In this document: positions 1-6,102 of the stretch, one piece after another
Position numbering within the stretch: the stretch's first letter is position 1
Layout: every line of letters starts with the position of its first letter
NCBI GenBank assembly: GCA_022722495.1
Contig: JAIJLI010000029.1
Span: 1 to 12,018 of the forward strand
DNA: 12,018 nt
Reading direction: 5' to 3'
Source: Dialister sp.
Lineage (GTDB): Bacteria; Bacillota; Negativicutes; Veillonellales; Dialisteraceae
Notes under the pieces: model-generated
The model's input: the letters and a program-made list of their open reading frames with translations, nothing else
The model's database searches: none
Told to the model about the DNA's origin: nothing
Translations under genes and position numbers: made by a program

Positions 1-1
1 G

Positions 2-106
2 TATGAGAATGGAAATTCGGGAAAACCTTCAAATAGAGATTGCTATAGGGCACATATTTTAAAACGAATGGTGGAGGGACCATGGAAGCCAAATTCCGAA
101 ATATAA
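2..106 (+). CDS. C-terminal end of an upstream protein, probably a SPASM-type radical SAM RiPP maturase (partial)
   Basis: An open frame enters from the left edge and stops at TAA 104-106, overlapping the start of the ABC transporter by 25 bases. The 34 visible residues include ENGNSGKPSNRDCYRAHILK. This resembles the tail that follows the auxiliary iron-sulfur cluster domain in radical SAM peptide maturases: asparagine-glycine, a few residues, Lys-Pro, a spaced Cys that ligates a cluster, then a basic helix. The neighbours, an exporter and a PqqD-like protein, are the usual companions of such an enzyme. Another short frame (3-62, stop TAA 60-62) is also open here and could be the true end instead. 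The assignment rests on a short tail and on context, so it is tentative. Confidence 0.4.
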   Translation, partial: YENGNSGKPSNRDCYRAHILKRMVEGPWKPNSEI

Positions 107-1827
107 GGAAAATAGTTCAGCATTTGAGGCATCCCTATCGACTCTTTTTCTATTTGGCTCTATTAGGCATTATATACATGGGTTTAGATATAGTGGAGCC
201 CGTGCTGGCTGGACATATAATGGATGCGTTCTTGTCAAATGAAGTCAAAACAGAAATTTGGCAGCTTGGACTTTTATGGCTCGCTATTTTTATTCTGAAA
301 TATGCAGTAAGTTACGAGAAGATGCGGATCGGCTTATTCTCTATGCTCTCTGGAATGGAAAATATACAACTTTCAATTTTTCAGACTATTTTATCAGCGC
401 CTTTGGCATTTTTTAACCAGTTTTCTGTTGGCTACCTTATGGCAAGGCAAACTGATGATGTTTTCAACTTAGAAGGAATGATGCCTCATCATTTAGTGGA
501 AGGCCTTTTAGCCATTGCAGAATCATTTGTTATTTTATCCTGTATGTTTTATTTAAATGTATGGCTTGGAATTGGTGCGGTTCTGCTGAAATGTCTGGAT
601 TTGTTCAGTAATTTTTATTTTCCCTTGAAACAATTATATAAGGAGCATAATGAAGCAAGAGCTATTGCTTCGAGTGAGCTACAGGATGTTTTGAAAAATA
701 TTTTGATTATTAAAGCAGCTGGAAAGGAAAAAGAAGAAAGTCAGCGCTTTCAGGAATGCTTGAAACAGTATTATGGTACCTGGAATAAACGGGACGAAAT
801 CAATTATATTCGTTCATTGCTCACGCGTATGTCAGAAGATGCCAGCTATATGATTATCATTGTTCTAGGCGGAGTATCGATGTATTACGGAAAGATGACG
901 ATAGGGGAAATCACCGCATTCCTGCTGTTTTATAAAAAATTGAGCAGTGCTTTTGTAGGTGCAGTTCCCTTAATACCTTTGTTCAAAATTGGGGAAGGTG
1001 CCATGGAGCGAGTCGATGAGTTGAAGCGACATATTCCCGAGAGAAAGACATCTGATGATGAAAAAGGGCAGATGGAGAGTAGAGGGAAAATTGAGCTGCA
1101 AAATGTAAAATTCAGCTATAACAATCAGCGTATATTCCAAGGAGTTTCCATGTCATTTAAACCAGGGGAAATCACCGCTATTGTAGGGAAAAGTGGAGCA
1201 GGAAAGTCAACTATTATCAAGCTTTTGCTTGGACTTTATCAAGTGGAGGAAGGGAAAATTCTATGGAATGGAAATGATGTTAACCAGATAAACGGACAGT
1301 CGATGAGATCTCTAATTTCGTATATCCCACAAGACGCGCCGCTATTTCATAGAACTTTACGTGAAAATATTTTATATGAAGCGCCTGAAAGTGTGAGTGA
1401 TGAAGATGTTTCTAAAGTGATTGCTCGAACGGGCATTCAGGAAATGCAAAAAAGATTTGAACAAAAAGAGAAGTCTTGGAACTTAGAAACAACAGTGTCT
1501 GGTGGTGAACGGCAGCGTATCAATTTAGCCAGGGCCTTGTTGAAGAATGGGAGCATTTATATTTTTGATGAGGCTACATCAGCGTTGGATACAGAAACGG
1601 AGAAAATAGTACAACAGACGTTACGAGAATTATCAAGGACCAAAGTAGTTATTATTATTTCGCACCGGCTGTCTTCTGTTAGAAAAGCGGACAAGATTTA
1701 TGTGCTTGACGAAGGAAGCGTGCAAGAAAATGGCTCTCATGAAGAACTTATGAAAAAGAAAGGGAGATATTACCGTTTATTTGAAGAGCAGGTGAAAAAG
1801 AATGACGAAAAGCAGATTACTGGTTGA
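82..1827 (+). CDS. ABC transporter, fused permease and ATPase, probable peptide (RiPP) exporter
   Basis: This is a 581-residue half-transporter with an N-terminal membrane domain (about residues 20-320, several hydrophobic segments) and a C-terminal ATPase. The ATPase has a Walker A at about 369-377 (GKSGAGKST), a Q-loop in YIPQDAPLF, a signature VSGGERQR at about 472 (Glu in place of the usual Gln), Walker B IFDEATSAL at about 494, and the switch His in SHRLSS at about 528. It would work as a homodimer in the cytoplasmic membrane. No N-terminal C39 peptidase domain is present, so it would export an already processed peptide or rely on a separate protease. The start is supported by GGTGGAGGG just upstream. 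The end overlaps the PqqD-like gene by 26 bases, which implies coupled translation. The substrate is inferred from the neighbours; drug or lipid export cannot be excluded. Confidence 0.9.
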   Translation: MEAKFRNIRKIVQHLRHPYRLFFYLALLGIIYMGLDIVEPVLAGHIMDAFLSNEVKTEIWQLGLLWLAIFILKYAVSYEKMRIGLFSMLSGMENIQLSIFQTILSAPLAFFNQFSVGYLMARQTDDVFNLEGMMPHHLVEGLLAIAESFVILSCMFYLNVWLGIGAVLLKCLDLFSNFYFPLKQLYKEHNEARAIASSELQDVLKNILIIKAAGKEKEESQRFQECLKQYYGTWNKRDEINYIRSLLTRMSEDASYMIIIVLGGVSMYYGKMTIGEITAFLLFYKKLSSAFVGAVPLIPLFKIGEGAMERVDELKRHIPERKTSDDEKGQMESRGKIELQNVKFSYNNQRIFQGVSMSFKPGEITAIVGKSGAGKSTIIKLLLGLYQVEEGKILWNGNDVNQINGQSMRSLISYIPQDAPLFHRTLRENILYEAPESVSDEDVSKVIARTGIQEMQKRFEQKEKSWNLETTVSGGERQRINLARALLKNGSIYIFDEATSALDTETEKIVQQTLRELSRTKVVIIISHRLSSVRKADKIYVLDEGSVQENGSHEELMKKKGRYYRLFEEQVKKNDEKQITG

Positions 1828-2065
1828 TTATGAAATTGTAGAAATGAGTGGTACGAAATTGGCGATTTTTAAAAATGGTGGAGAAGATGTCTATGTTGTA
1901 AATAAAGAAACGGCTTATATCCTGAACTTGCTAAAGAAAGGATTTGGAAATGTTGAGATTGTGAGTGAAATGAATTCTCACTATGGTTTACATCCTGACT
2001 TAGCGGGAAATTTGTTGGGAGATTTGCTTATTCGATTGAAGGACAATGAATTGTTTTCAGAATAA
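1802..2065 (+). CDS. PqqD-like peptide-recognition protein (RRE fold)
   Basis: This 87-residue protein has the PqqD-family layout. A short beta-rich N-terminus (about residues 6-33, including AIFKNGGEDVYVVN) is followed by a helical part. There, NKETAYILNLLKKGF matches the family pattern of Asn-x-x-Thr/Ala-x-x-Ile/Leu-x-x-Leu-Leu, and a last helix LLGDLLIRLKDNELF follows. PqqD-type proteins are RiPP recognition elements: they bind the leader of a precursor peptide and present it to a radical SAM enzyme. Start ATG 1802 lies inside the end of the ABC gene, and the next features are the stop and a strong terminator, so this is the last gene of its operon. No precursor peptide gene was recognised in the window; it should lie upstream of base 1. 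Confidence 0.75.
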   Translation: MTKSRLLVDYEIVEMSGTKLAIFKNGGEDVYVVNKETAYILNLLKKGFGNVEIVSEMNSHYGLHPDLAGNLLGDLLIRLKDNELFSE

Positions 2066-2086
2066 GAAGTAAAGCAGAAATATGAT

Positions 2087-2130
2087 CAAGCAAAAAGAGA
2101 TTCCGAAAAATCGGAATCTCTTTTTGCTTG
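2087..2130. terminator. Perfect bidirectional intrinsic terminator between convergent operons
   Basis: A 20-bp perfect inverted repeat (2087-2106 and 2111-2130) with a 4-base AAAA loop. Each strand ends its 3' arm with CTCTTTTTG, so both the plus-strand RiPP operon and the minus-strand pan operon can terminate here. It lies 21 bases past the PqqD-like stop and 7 bases past the stop of the minus-strand transporter. Confidence 0.92.
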
Positions 2131-2137
2131 CGGGAAA

Positions 2138-3103
2138 CTATTTCAATTCAACAGCAGAAGACAGTTTGCTTTCCTTCTCCGCTTCTTCATCCTTGCCTAC
2201 ACAGTAGGAGGCGAAGAGGGAGCCGGACACATTGTGCCAGACGGAGAAGATCGCACCGGCGATGCCGCCGGCCGCTGTGAAGTACATGAGAGCCAGCGTG
2301 GAAGCCAGACCGGAATTCTGCATGCCGACTTCGATGGTCATCGCGCGAGTCTGCGCGGTATTCAGGCCGAAATGGCGCGCGCAGAAATGGCCGAGCAGCA
2401 TGCCGCAAAGATTGTGCAGGATGACGACACCGAGGATGAGTAGTCCATTATCTAGGATCGTACGTCCGGAGAGGGAGACCACGCAGGCGACAGTGATGAT
2501 GACGACCAATGCGGAGAACATCGGCATGATCGTATTTACCTTCTTCACCTGACGCGGGAAGAAATAGTTGATGCCGACACCGATGAGCAGCGGTAGGAGC
2601 ACCATCTTCACGATGGACATCATCATAGACATGAAGTCGATATCGACCCAGGTGCCAGCGATGAGCCATACGAGGAAAGGCGTGACAAATGGCGCCAGGA
2701 TGGTATTCACCATTGTCATGGATACAGAAAGAGCGACGTCGGCTTTGGCGATGTAGGAAATGACATTCGAAGCCGTGCCGCCGGGGCAGCAGCCGACAAG
2801 GACAACGCCGATCGCGATTTCCGGCGGAAGGGCGAAGAGATGGATCAGTGCGAAGGCAGTCGCCGGCATGATGACGAACTGCAGCACCGTGCCGATCGCT
2901 ACATTTTTCGGCTGTTTGAATACATTCTTGAAATCACCGGGGGTGAGGCTCATACCCATGCCGAACATGATGATACCGAGCAGCGTCGGGATCTTCGGAG
3001 CGAAGGGCTTCATCACCTCCGGCCAGAAAATGCTGAAGATGCCTGCCAGCACGACGCCGATAGACATGTACTTGGTACAAATACGAATGATTTGATTGAG
3101 CAT
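2138..3103 (-). CDS. panS: Bile acid:sodium symporter (BASS) family transporter, probable ketopantoate/pantoate transporter PanS
   Basis: This is a polytopic membrane protein of about ten hydrophobic segments, 321 residues from the chosen start. It has the BASS-family signatures GCCPGGTASN (about 104-113) and EVGMQNSGLA (about 258-267), which form the two broken-helix substrate and ion sites. In Salmonella, PanS of this family imports pantothenate precursors. Here the gene lies directly downstream of panC and panD on the same strand, which supports the same role. The start at 3103 (MLNQ...) is preferred because AAAGGAG lies six bases upstream. Starts at 3124 (MSTK..., with GGAAGG upstream) and 3142 are also in frame, but 3142 falls inside an inter-gene hairpin. 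The family call is firm; the substrate is inferred from context. Confidence 0.85.
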   Translation of the reverse strand: MLNQIIRICTKYMSIGVVLAGIFSIFWPEVMKPFAPKIPTLLGIIMFGMGMSLTPGDFKNVFKQPKNVAIGTVLQFVIMPATAFALIHLFALPPEIAIGVVLVGCCPGGTASNVISYIAKADVALSVSMTMVNTILAPFVTPFLVWLIAGTWVDIDFMSMMMSIVKMVLLPLLIGVGINYFFPRQVKKVNTIMPMFSALVVIITVACVVSLSGRTILDNGLLILGVVILHNLCGMLLGHFCARHFGLNTAQTRAMTIEVGMQNSGLASTLALMYFTAAGGIAGAIFSVWHNVSGSLFASYCVGKDEEAEKESKLSSAVELK

Positions 3104-3126
3104 AGGAAACTCCTTTGTGGACATAT

Positions 3127-3166
3127 TTCCTTCCGGGAGCATCCTTCACGGAAGGGCCGGAAGGAA
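3127..3166 (-). promoter_or_regulatory. Nested hairpin between panD and the transporter gene
   Basis: TTCCTTCCGG (3127-3136) and CCGGAAGGAA (3157-3166) form a perfect 10-bp inverted repeat. Inside it, CCTTC (3143-3147) and GAAGG (3151-3155) pair again. There is no T-run, so it is unlikely to be a full terminator. It could lower read-through, stabilise the upstream panCD message or mask the GGAAGG ribosome site upstream of the in-frame ATG at 3124. The possible start at 3142 sits in its internal loop. Confidence 0.55.
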
Positions 3167-3181
3167 TGTAGAGAACAGCTA

Positions 3182-3565
3182 TCAGCCGATTTCTCTTTCT
3201 TTTTCAGGGCCTCTGGTTTTCAGGGGGTGGTTCTTTTCATCCACCATCACCACTTTGGGGACCAGAGCGCGGGCTTCTTTTTCATCCATCTGGGCGTAGG
3301 CAATGATGATGACCACGTCCCCGATGGCGGTGCAGCGGGCGGCAGCACCGTTCAAACAGACGACGCCGCTCCCCCGTTTGCCGGGAATGGTATATGTTTC
3401 CAGGCGGGCACCGTTGTTGTTATTACAGATCTGCACCCTTTCGCCGGGAAGGATGCCGGCGGCATCCATGAGGTCTTCGTCGATGGTAATGCTTCCCATA
3501 TATTCCAGATTTGCTTCGGTTACAGTGGCGCGGTGGATTTTGCCGTGCATCATGGTATAGGTCAT
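3182..3565 (-). CDS. panD: Aspartate 1-decarboxylase proenzyme PanD
   Basis: PanD decarboxylates L-aspartate to beta-alanine in the cytoplasm, the amine half of pantothenate. The 127-residue product aligns throughout with the E. coli enzyme. It starts [13 protein letters not shown]; Gly24-Ser25 in YMGSITID is the self-cleavage site that creates the pyruvoyl group. Lys9, Arg54, Tyr58 and Asn72 (LNGAAA) fall at the same numbers as the conserved active-site residues. The matching numbering supports the start at 3565 rather than the internal Met at residue 5. The ATG shares one base with the panC stop (TAATG), so the two genes are translationally coupled. The C-terminal 15 residues (EKEREIG end) are charged and look non-conserved. 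It ends before a nested hairpin that separates it from the transporter. Confidence 0.97.
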   Translation of the reverse strand: MTYTMMHGKIHRATVTEANLEYMGSITIDEDLMDAAGILPGERVQICNNNNGARLETYTIPGKRGSGVVCLNGAAARCTAIGDVVIIIAYAQMDEKEARALVPKVVMVDEKNHPLKTRGPEKEREIG

Positions 3566-4419
3566 TATTCTGCCTCCAGTACTACATTATCAATGAGTCT
3601 TGTTTTTCCGAATTTTACAGCCACTGCCAAGAGCGCTTTTCCAGTGATGGTTTCTTCCACTTCCGGAAGACCCGGCATGCCATACATTTCAACATAGTCG
3701 ATATCGCTCATCGGTTCGGCTTCGATCTCCTTCGTCACCTGATCGATCAGCTTCTGCTTATTCCTTTCACCGGCTTCGAAGGCTTCCTTCGCATGGGAAA
3801 GGCTTCTGGAGAGGACGAGTGCTGCGGTGCGCTCTTCCTTGGAAAGATAGACATTTCTGGAAGACTTCGCAAGGCCGTCCGCTTCACGGACGATCGGCAT
3901 CAGGCGGAGCTCCACATTCATGAAGAGGTCTTCCACCATGCGCTGAAGCACCTGCGTCTGCTGGGCATCCTTCAGGCCATAATAAGCGCGGTCGCATTCC
4001 GTCAGATTGAAGAATTTCGTGCAGACAGTCGCTACGCCGCGGAAATGGATCGGGCGTGTGCGGCCGCAGAGGACCTTCGTGATCGGGCCGGTGACTTCTA
4101 CCCATGTCATATCCTTATGCGGATACATTTCGGCGGGAGACGGAGCGAAGAGGAGATCCGCGCCGGCGGCTTCTGCGACCTTCGCATCAGCCTCGAGCGT
4201 TCTCGGGTATGCTTCGTAGTCTTCGTTCGGTCCGAACTGGGTCGGATTGACAAAGACAGAAGTGATGACAAAATCATTTTCCTTGCGAGCGGCCTGAATC
4301 AGGGATGCATGGCCTTCATGAAGCGCTCCCATGGTGGTCACAAGACCGATGGATTTCCCATCCTTCTTGCACTGGTGGACGTACTCTTTCAGCTCTTTGA
4401 TGGTGTGAATGACTTTCAT
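3565..4419 (-). CDS. panC: Pantothenate synthetase PanC (pantoate--beta-alanine ligase)
   Basis: PanC joins pantoate and beta-alanine with ATP, via pantoyl-adenylate, to make pantothenate (vitamin B5, precursor of coenzyme A). The 284-residue product has the nucleotidyltransferase signature [14 protein letters not shown] with HEGH at 34-37, then FVNPTQF, the pantoate-site region YYGLKDAQQ, and [16 protein letters not shown], which holds the KMSKS-like loop. The length is normal for the family. The start at 4419 ([10 protein letters not shown]) is chosen over an in-frame ATG at 4455 because GGAAGGA lies about seven bases upstream and PanC proteins begin just before this strand. It is the first gene of the operon, behind a long structured leader, and its stop overlaps panD by one base. 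Confidence 0.97.
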   Translation of the reverse strand: MKVIHTIKELKEYVHQCKKDGKSIGLVTTMGALHEGHASLIQAARKENDFVITSVFVNPTQFGPNEDYEAYPRTLEADAKVAEAAGADLLFAPSPAEMYPHKDMTWVEVTGPITKVLCGRTRPIHFRGVATVCTKFFNLTECDRAYYGLKDAQQTQVLQRMVEDLFMNVELRLMPIVREADGLAKSSRNVYLSKEERTAALVLSRSLSHAKEAFEAGERNKQKLIDQVTKEIEAEPMSDIDYVEMYGMPGLPEVEETITGKALLAVAVKFGKTRLIDNVVLEAE

Positions 4420-4484
4420 AGTAGATTCCTTCCCGGAAGCAGGGCTTCCCGTCAAATGCTTGGGTGAGTGCGGATCTTTCCATC

Positions 4485-4514
4485 AAAAAACCGCACCCAA
4501 AATGAATGCGGTTT
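4485..4514 (-). terminator. Intrinsic terminator in the pan leader, promoter-distal (terminator 2)
   Basis: On the minus strand AAACCGCA (4514-4507) pairs with TGCGGTTT (4495-4488) across an 11-base loop and runs into a six-T tract. It lies about 65 bases upstream of the panC start, so it must be bypassed or disrupted for panC expression. The upstream GGTTCCTGAAACC segment shares the AAACC arm and could act as an anti-terminator. Confidence 0.65.
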
Positions 4515-4560
4515 CAGGAACCAGCCCTTGCCAGCAATACCCGCCTGGCAGGAAGGCAAA

Positions 4561-4586
4561 TTAAAAATACATCCCAGAGGGATGCA
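4561..4586 (-). terminator. Intrinsic terminator in the pan leader, promoter-proximal (terminator 1)
   Basis: On the minus strand TGCATCCC and GGGATGTA form an eight-pair stem (one G-T) with a TCT loop, followed directly by TTTTTAATTT. It lies about 215-240 nt after the predicted transcription start. Stopping here would give a short RNA ending before the second terminator. Confidence 0.6.
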
Positions 4587-4807
4587 TTCTGATTTGAAAT
4601 CTCTGCATTCGTCTCGGTTATAAAAATCCAAGCGATATTAAAGTTTGACAGATAGAAAATCAATGCAGCGCCCGATGGCCTTTCCTCGATACAGCTCAGC
4701 TGATACTGCTCGAATGGCCGGGATTTCATGCTGCCGTCCTGATTTCTTTCAGACTCCCTTCGGGATATCCATAGAGCATGGGCGGATCTCACGTTTCTGT
4801 CAGAGAA

Positions 4808-4836
4808 AGGATACTCTATCAGGGGGGGCTTGTCAA
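4808..4836 (-). promoter_or_regulatory. Sigma-70-type promoter of the panC-panD-panS operon, with a C7 tract in the spacer
   Basis: On the minus strand a perfect -35 TTGACA (4836-4831) is followed by a 17-base spacer and the -10 TATCCT (4813-4808, 4 of 6 matches). Transcription would begin near 4801. The spacer contains seven consecutive C, read as G at 4822-4828 on the plus strand, so slippage would change the -35/-10 distance. A second TTGACA at 4875-4870 lacks a recognisable -10 at 17 bases. Confidence 0.72.
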
Positions 4837-4974
4837 GGGGAAGCGCCTGTGAAACCAGTTGAGATAATTTGTCAACTTATAGACTTAGTGAGAAGTGAGA
4901 AGTGTTAGAAGGTGCGCACAATTCATATGGCGCCCCAATACCCTGATGCTATGAAGTTAAGAAGATGGTTGAGA

Positions 4975-5190
4975 GGTCCATCGGACCAGTTCCCCCCTCC
5001 GGGGGAAAGGTGGTGCCGAAGGCACCAAAGGGGGTGCATTTCCACGAGCGAAGCGAGGTTTTATGGTTTTCTAAATGATAGCGGTATACCGTAAGCATTT
5101 GGAAAACCATAAAACCGGCCTACGGCCGAGGAAATGCACCCCCTCTGCCTTCGGCATCTCCCCCAGAGGGGGAGATAGCCCGATGGGCCA
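4975..5190. repeat. Palindromic REP/MITE-like element, copy A
   Basis: This 216-bp element is almost wholly self-complementary about a centre at 5086/5087. Arms pair exactly: GGGGGTGCATTTCC (5030-5043) with its complement at 5130-5143, and TTTTATGGTTTTC (5059-5071) with its complement at 5102-5114. The middle is the palindrome CGGTATACCG (5082-5091). Between the arms sit tiny hairpins with three-base loops: GGTCC-ATC-GGACC at the left end, CCCCC-TCC-GGGGG, GGTGCC-GAA-GGCACC, GC-GAA-GC, GCC-TTC-GGC, CTCCCCC-AGA-GGGGGAG and GCCC-GAT-GGGC at the right end. No transposase is encoded in it. The same element occurs at 9298-9512 and 9609-9893. The short open frames across it are by-products of its composition. 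Confidence 0.88.
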
Positions 5191-5207
5191 AACAATGGCA
5201 TGTAAAA

Positions 5208-5272
5208 CCCATCGAGATAATGGTCAGATGGGACGAAGACCATTACCATTTCGAGGGCGATGGCTCGATGGG
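5208..5272. repeat. Extra inverted repeat abutting copy A, possible degenerate element end
   Basis: CCCATCGAG (5208-5216) pairs with CTCGATGGG (5264-5272), and within it AATGGTC pairs with GACCATT. The right part, GGGCGATGGCTCGATGGGCC, resembles the right end of the palindromic repeat (GATGGCCCGATGGGCC), so this may be a decayed or partial copy. Confidence 0.45.
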
Positions 5273-5391
5273 CCTATCACAAGCATACAAGATCCCCTGC
5301 TTATGATGATAAAATGCTGAAACCATCTGCATAAAAAATTAGAGATGATAAAAGAAATATTTCCACAGACAAAATAAATATTAAAAACCAC

Positions 5392-5420
5392 TTGAAAAGT
5401 AGAAAGCATTCGTGTAGTAT
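5392..5420 (+). promoter_or_regulatory. Candidate promoter for the exported protein / TonB receptor operon
   Basis: TTGAAA (5392-5397), a 17-base spacer and TAGTAT (5415-5420) give a plausible sigma-70 promoter in an AT-rich stretch. The leader to the ATG at 5577 would be about 150 nt. No clear Fur box or cobalamin-riboswitch core was recognised between 5280 and 5576. Confidence 0.5.
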
Positions 5421-5490
5421 TAAAACAACCGTAAAGAAAAATTTAAAACCATGAACTTTCATTGAGTAAAAAGCGCGATGAGTGTTCTAT

Positions 5491-5529
5491 CTCTCCTGCC
5501 GTCGAAACACGGACAGACGGGCGGGGGAG
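5491..5529 (+). promoter_or_regulatory. GC-rich hairpin in the leader of the receptor operon
   Basis: CTCTCCTGCCGTC (5491-5503) can pair with GACGGGCGGGGGAG (5516-5529), allowing G-U pairs and one bulge, around a 12-base loop. TTTTCTGTTTCT follows a few bases later, which gives it a weak resemblance to an attenuator. It lies 48 bases before the ATG at 5577. Confidence 0.4.
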
Positions 5530-5576
5530 TGGAATAGATTTTCTGTTTCTATGAAGTGGGAAGAAAGGAGGGAGAG

Positions 5577-5984
5577 ATGAGGAAGATCGTTTTAGCTTGC
5601 CTGTTTCTGCTCGGGCTTTGTTTCCTGCCGTTGGCTCATGCATCGGCGGCGACACAGTCATCGGATACGATGATATTGGAATGGCGAGCAGAGAAGGCGT
5701 GGATCGACAAGGGCGACCTCTGTCTGCGTGGGACATTCACGAATAAGAGAAAGGATCTCAGCATCACGAAGATCGATCAGTTCGTGACAGAGATCACCTT
5801 CACGCGCGCGGATGGCAGCAAGTATCAGTACGTCGCTATGCCGACCAAAATGCCGCTGGTCAAGATTTCAGCCGGTGGCGCACGGACTGTGACTTTCAAT
5901 CTGGGGCATTTTGAAGATACTTGGAAGGATTGGGTCGCAACTGAGGATTATACATTCACCTACATTACAGGAAAACGCTGGTAA
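5577..5984 (+). CDS. Small exported protein of unknown function, first gene of the receptor operon
   Basis: A 135-residue protein with a clear signal peptide: MRK, a hydrophobic stretch IVLACLFLLGLCFLPL, and a cleavage site near AHA-S or ASA-A (residues 22-25). The mature part, about 110 residues, alternates hydrophobic and polar positions (for example GDLCLRGTFTNKRKDLSITK and VTEITFTRADGSKYQYVAM). This suggests a single beta-sandwich domain of the kind seen in periplasmic or surface accessory proteins. I do not recognise a named family. Start ATG 5577 has an excellent ribosome site (AAAGGAGGGAG); an in-frame GTG at 5556 is less likely. Only 18 bases separate its stop from the receptor's signal-peptide ATG, so it is probably co-transcribed with the receptor and may assist it. 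Confidence 0.8.
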   Translation: MRKIVLACLFLLGLCFLPLAHASAATQSSDTMILEWRAEKAWIDKGDLCLRGTFTNKRKDLSITKIDQFVTEITFTRADGSKYQYVAMPTKMPLVKISAGGARTVTFNLGHFEDTWKDWVATEDYTFTYITGKRW

Positions 5985-6002
5985 GCAGCGAGAGGGAAAT
6001 TG

Positions 6003-6092
6003 ATGATGAAAAGAAAAGCATTACTTACCTTAATGGCAGCATCGATGTTGACAATCGGGGGGGGGTACTCTGATTCATGCTGCATTCGATGA
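6003..6092 (+). pseudogene. Signal-peptide segment of the TonB-dependent receptor, out of frame with the body (phase-off or frameshift)
   Basis: From ATG 6003 (or 6006), behind GAGGGA, the reading frame encodes MMKRKALLTLMAASMLTIGG, a textbook signal peptide. It then crosses nine G (6057-6065) and meets a TGA at 6090-6092, giving a 29-residue product. Removing one G joins it to the frame of the receptor body as TIGGGTLIHAAFDENLNMYT, with a clean cleavage site after IHA. The full-length protein would then be 846 residues. The body is intact over more than 800 codons, so the gene is not decaying generally; the single-base difference in a homopolymer is either reversible slippage or a sequencing error. 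Confidence 0.85.
6057..6065 (+). repeat. Homopolymeric G9 tract in the receptor coding region
   Basis: Nine consecutive G at the end of the signal-peptide core. Eight G (or 11, or 5) would be in frame; nine is out of frame. Poly-G tracts of this length are known slippage sites that switch outer-membrane receptors on and off, as in the Neisseria haemoglobin receptor genes hmbR and hpuA. Confidence 0.8.
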
Positions 6093-6102
6093 AAATTTAA
6101 AT

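Larger units (their letters stand above)
4420..4801 (-). promoter_or_regulatory. Long structured 5' leader RNA of the pan operon (candidate riboswitch or attenuator)
   Basis: About 380 nt separate the predicted transcription start (near 4801) from the panC ATG, with no convincing gene. On the minus strand the leader holds, in order: a stem closed by CATGCT/AGCATG (4775-4780 with 4727-4732) around a TCCC-GAA-GGGA hairpin; a stem CCCGGCC/GGCC..CGGG (4716-4722 with 4671-4680) enclosing TCGA..TCGA and CAG..CTG pairings; a terminator-like hairpin at 4561-4586; a TGCCAG/CTGGCA hairpin (about 4530-4551); and a second terminator at 4485-4514. Just before the second terminator, GGTT-CCTGA-AACC can form a competing hairpin. 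This layout is typical of transcriptional attenuation. The pan RNA motif is known upstream of such genes in Firmicutes, but I cannot confirm its consensus here. A T-box is not convincingly present. Confidence 0.6.

Noticed and set aside
2840..3697. A 285-codon open frame on the plus strand across the transporter, panD and panC genes, and other long plus-strand frames to 4467
   Set aside because: They are antisense to three well-recognised genes whose protein motifs are clear; the translations show no recognisable domain.
4485..4551. T-box riboswitch in front of panC
   Set aside because: GGGCTGGTTCC followed by ACCGC loosely recalls the T-box antiterminator, but the standard GGGTGGNACCGCG is absent and no stem I with specifier was found. 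Kept only as an alternative.
4514..4792. A 92-codon minus-strand frame in the pan leader
   Set aside because: It has no good ribosome site, ends among terminator hairpins and shows no protein pattern; the structured-RNA reading fits better.
5280..5576. Fur box or cobalamin riboswitch upstream of the receptor operon
   Set aside because: No convincing GATAATGATTATC-type palindrome or B12-box sequence could be seen.
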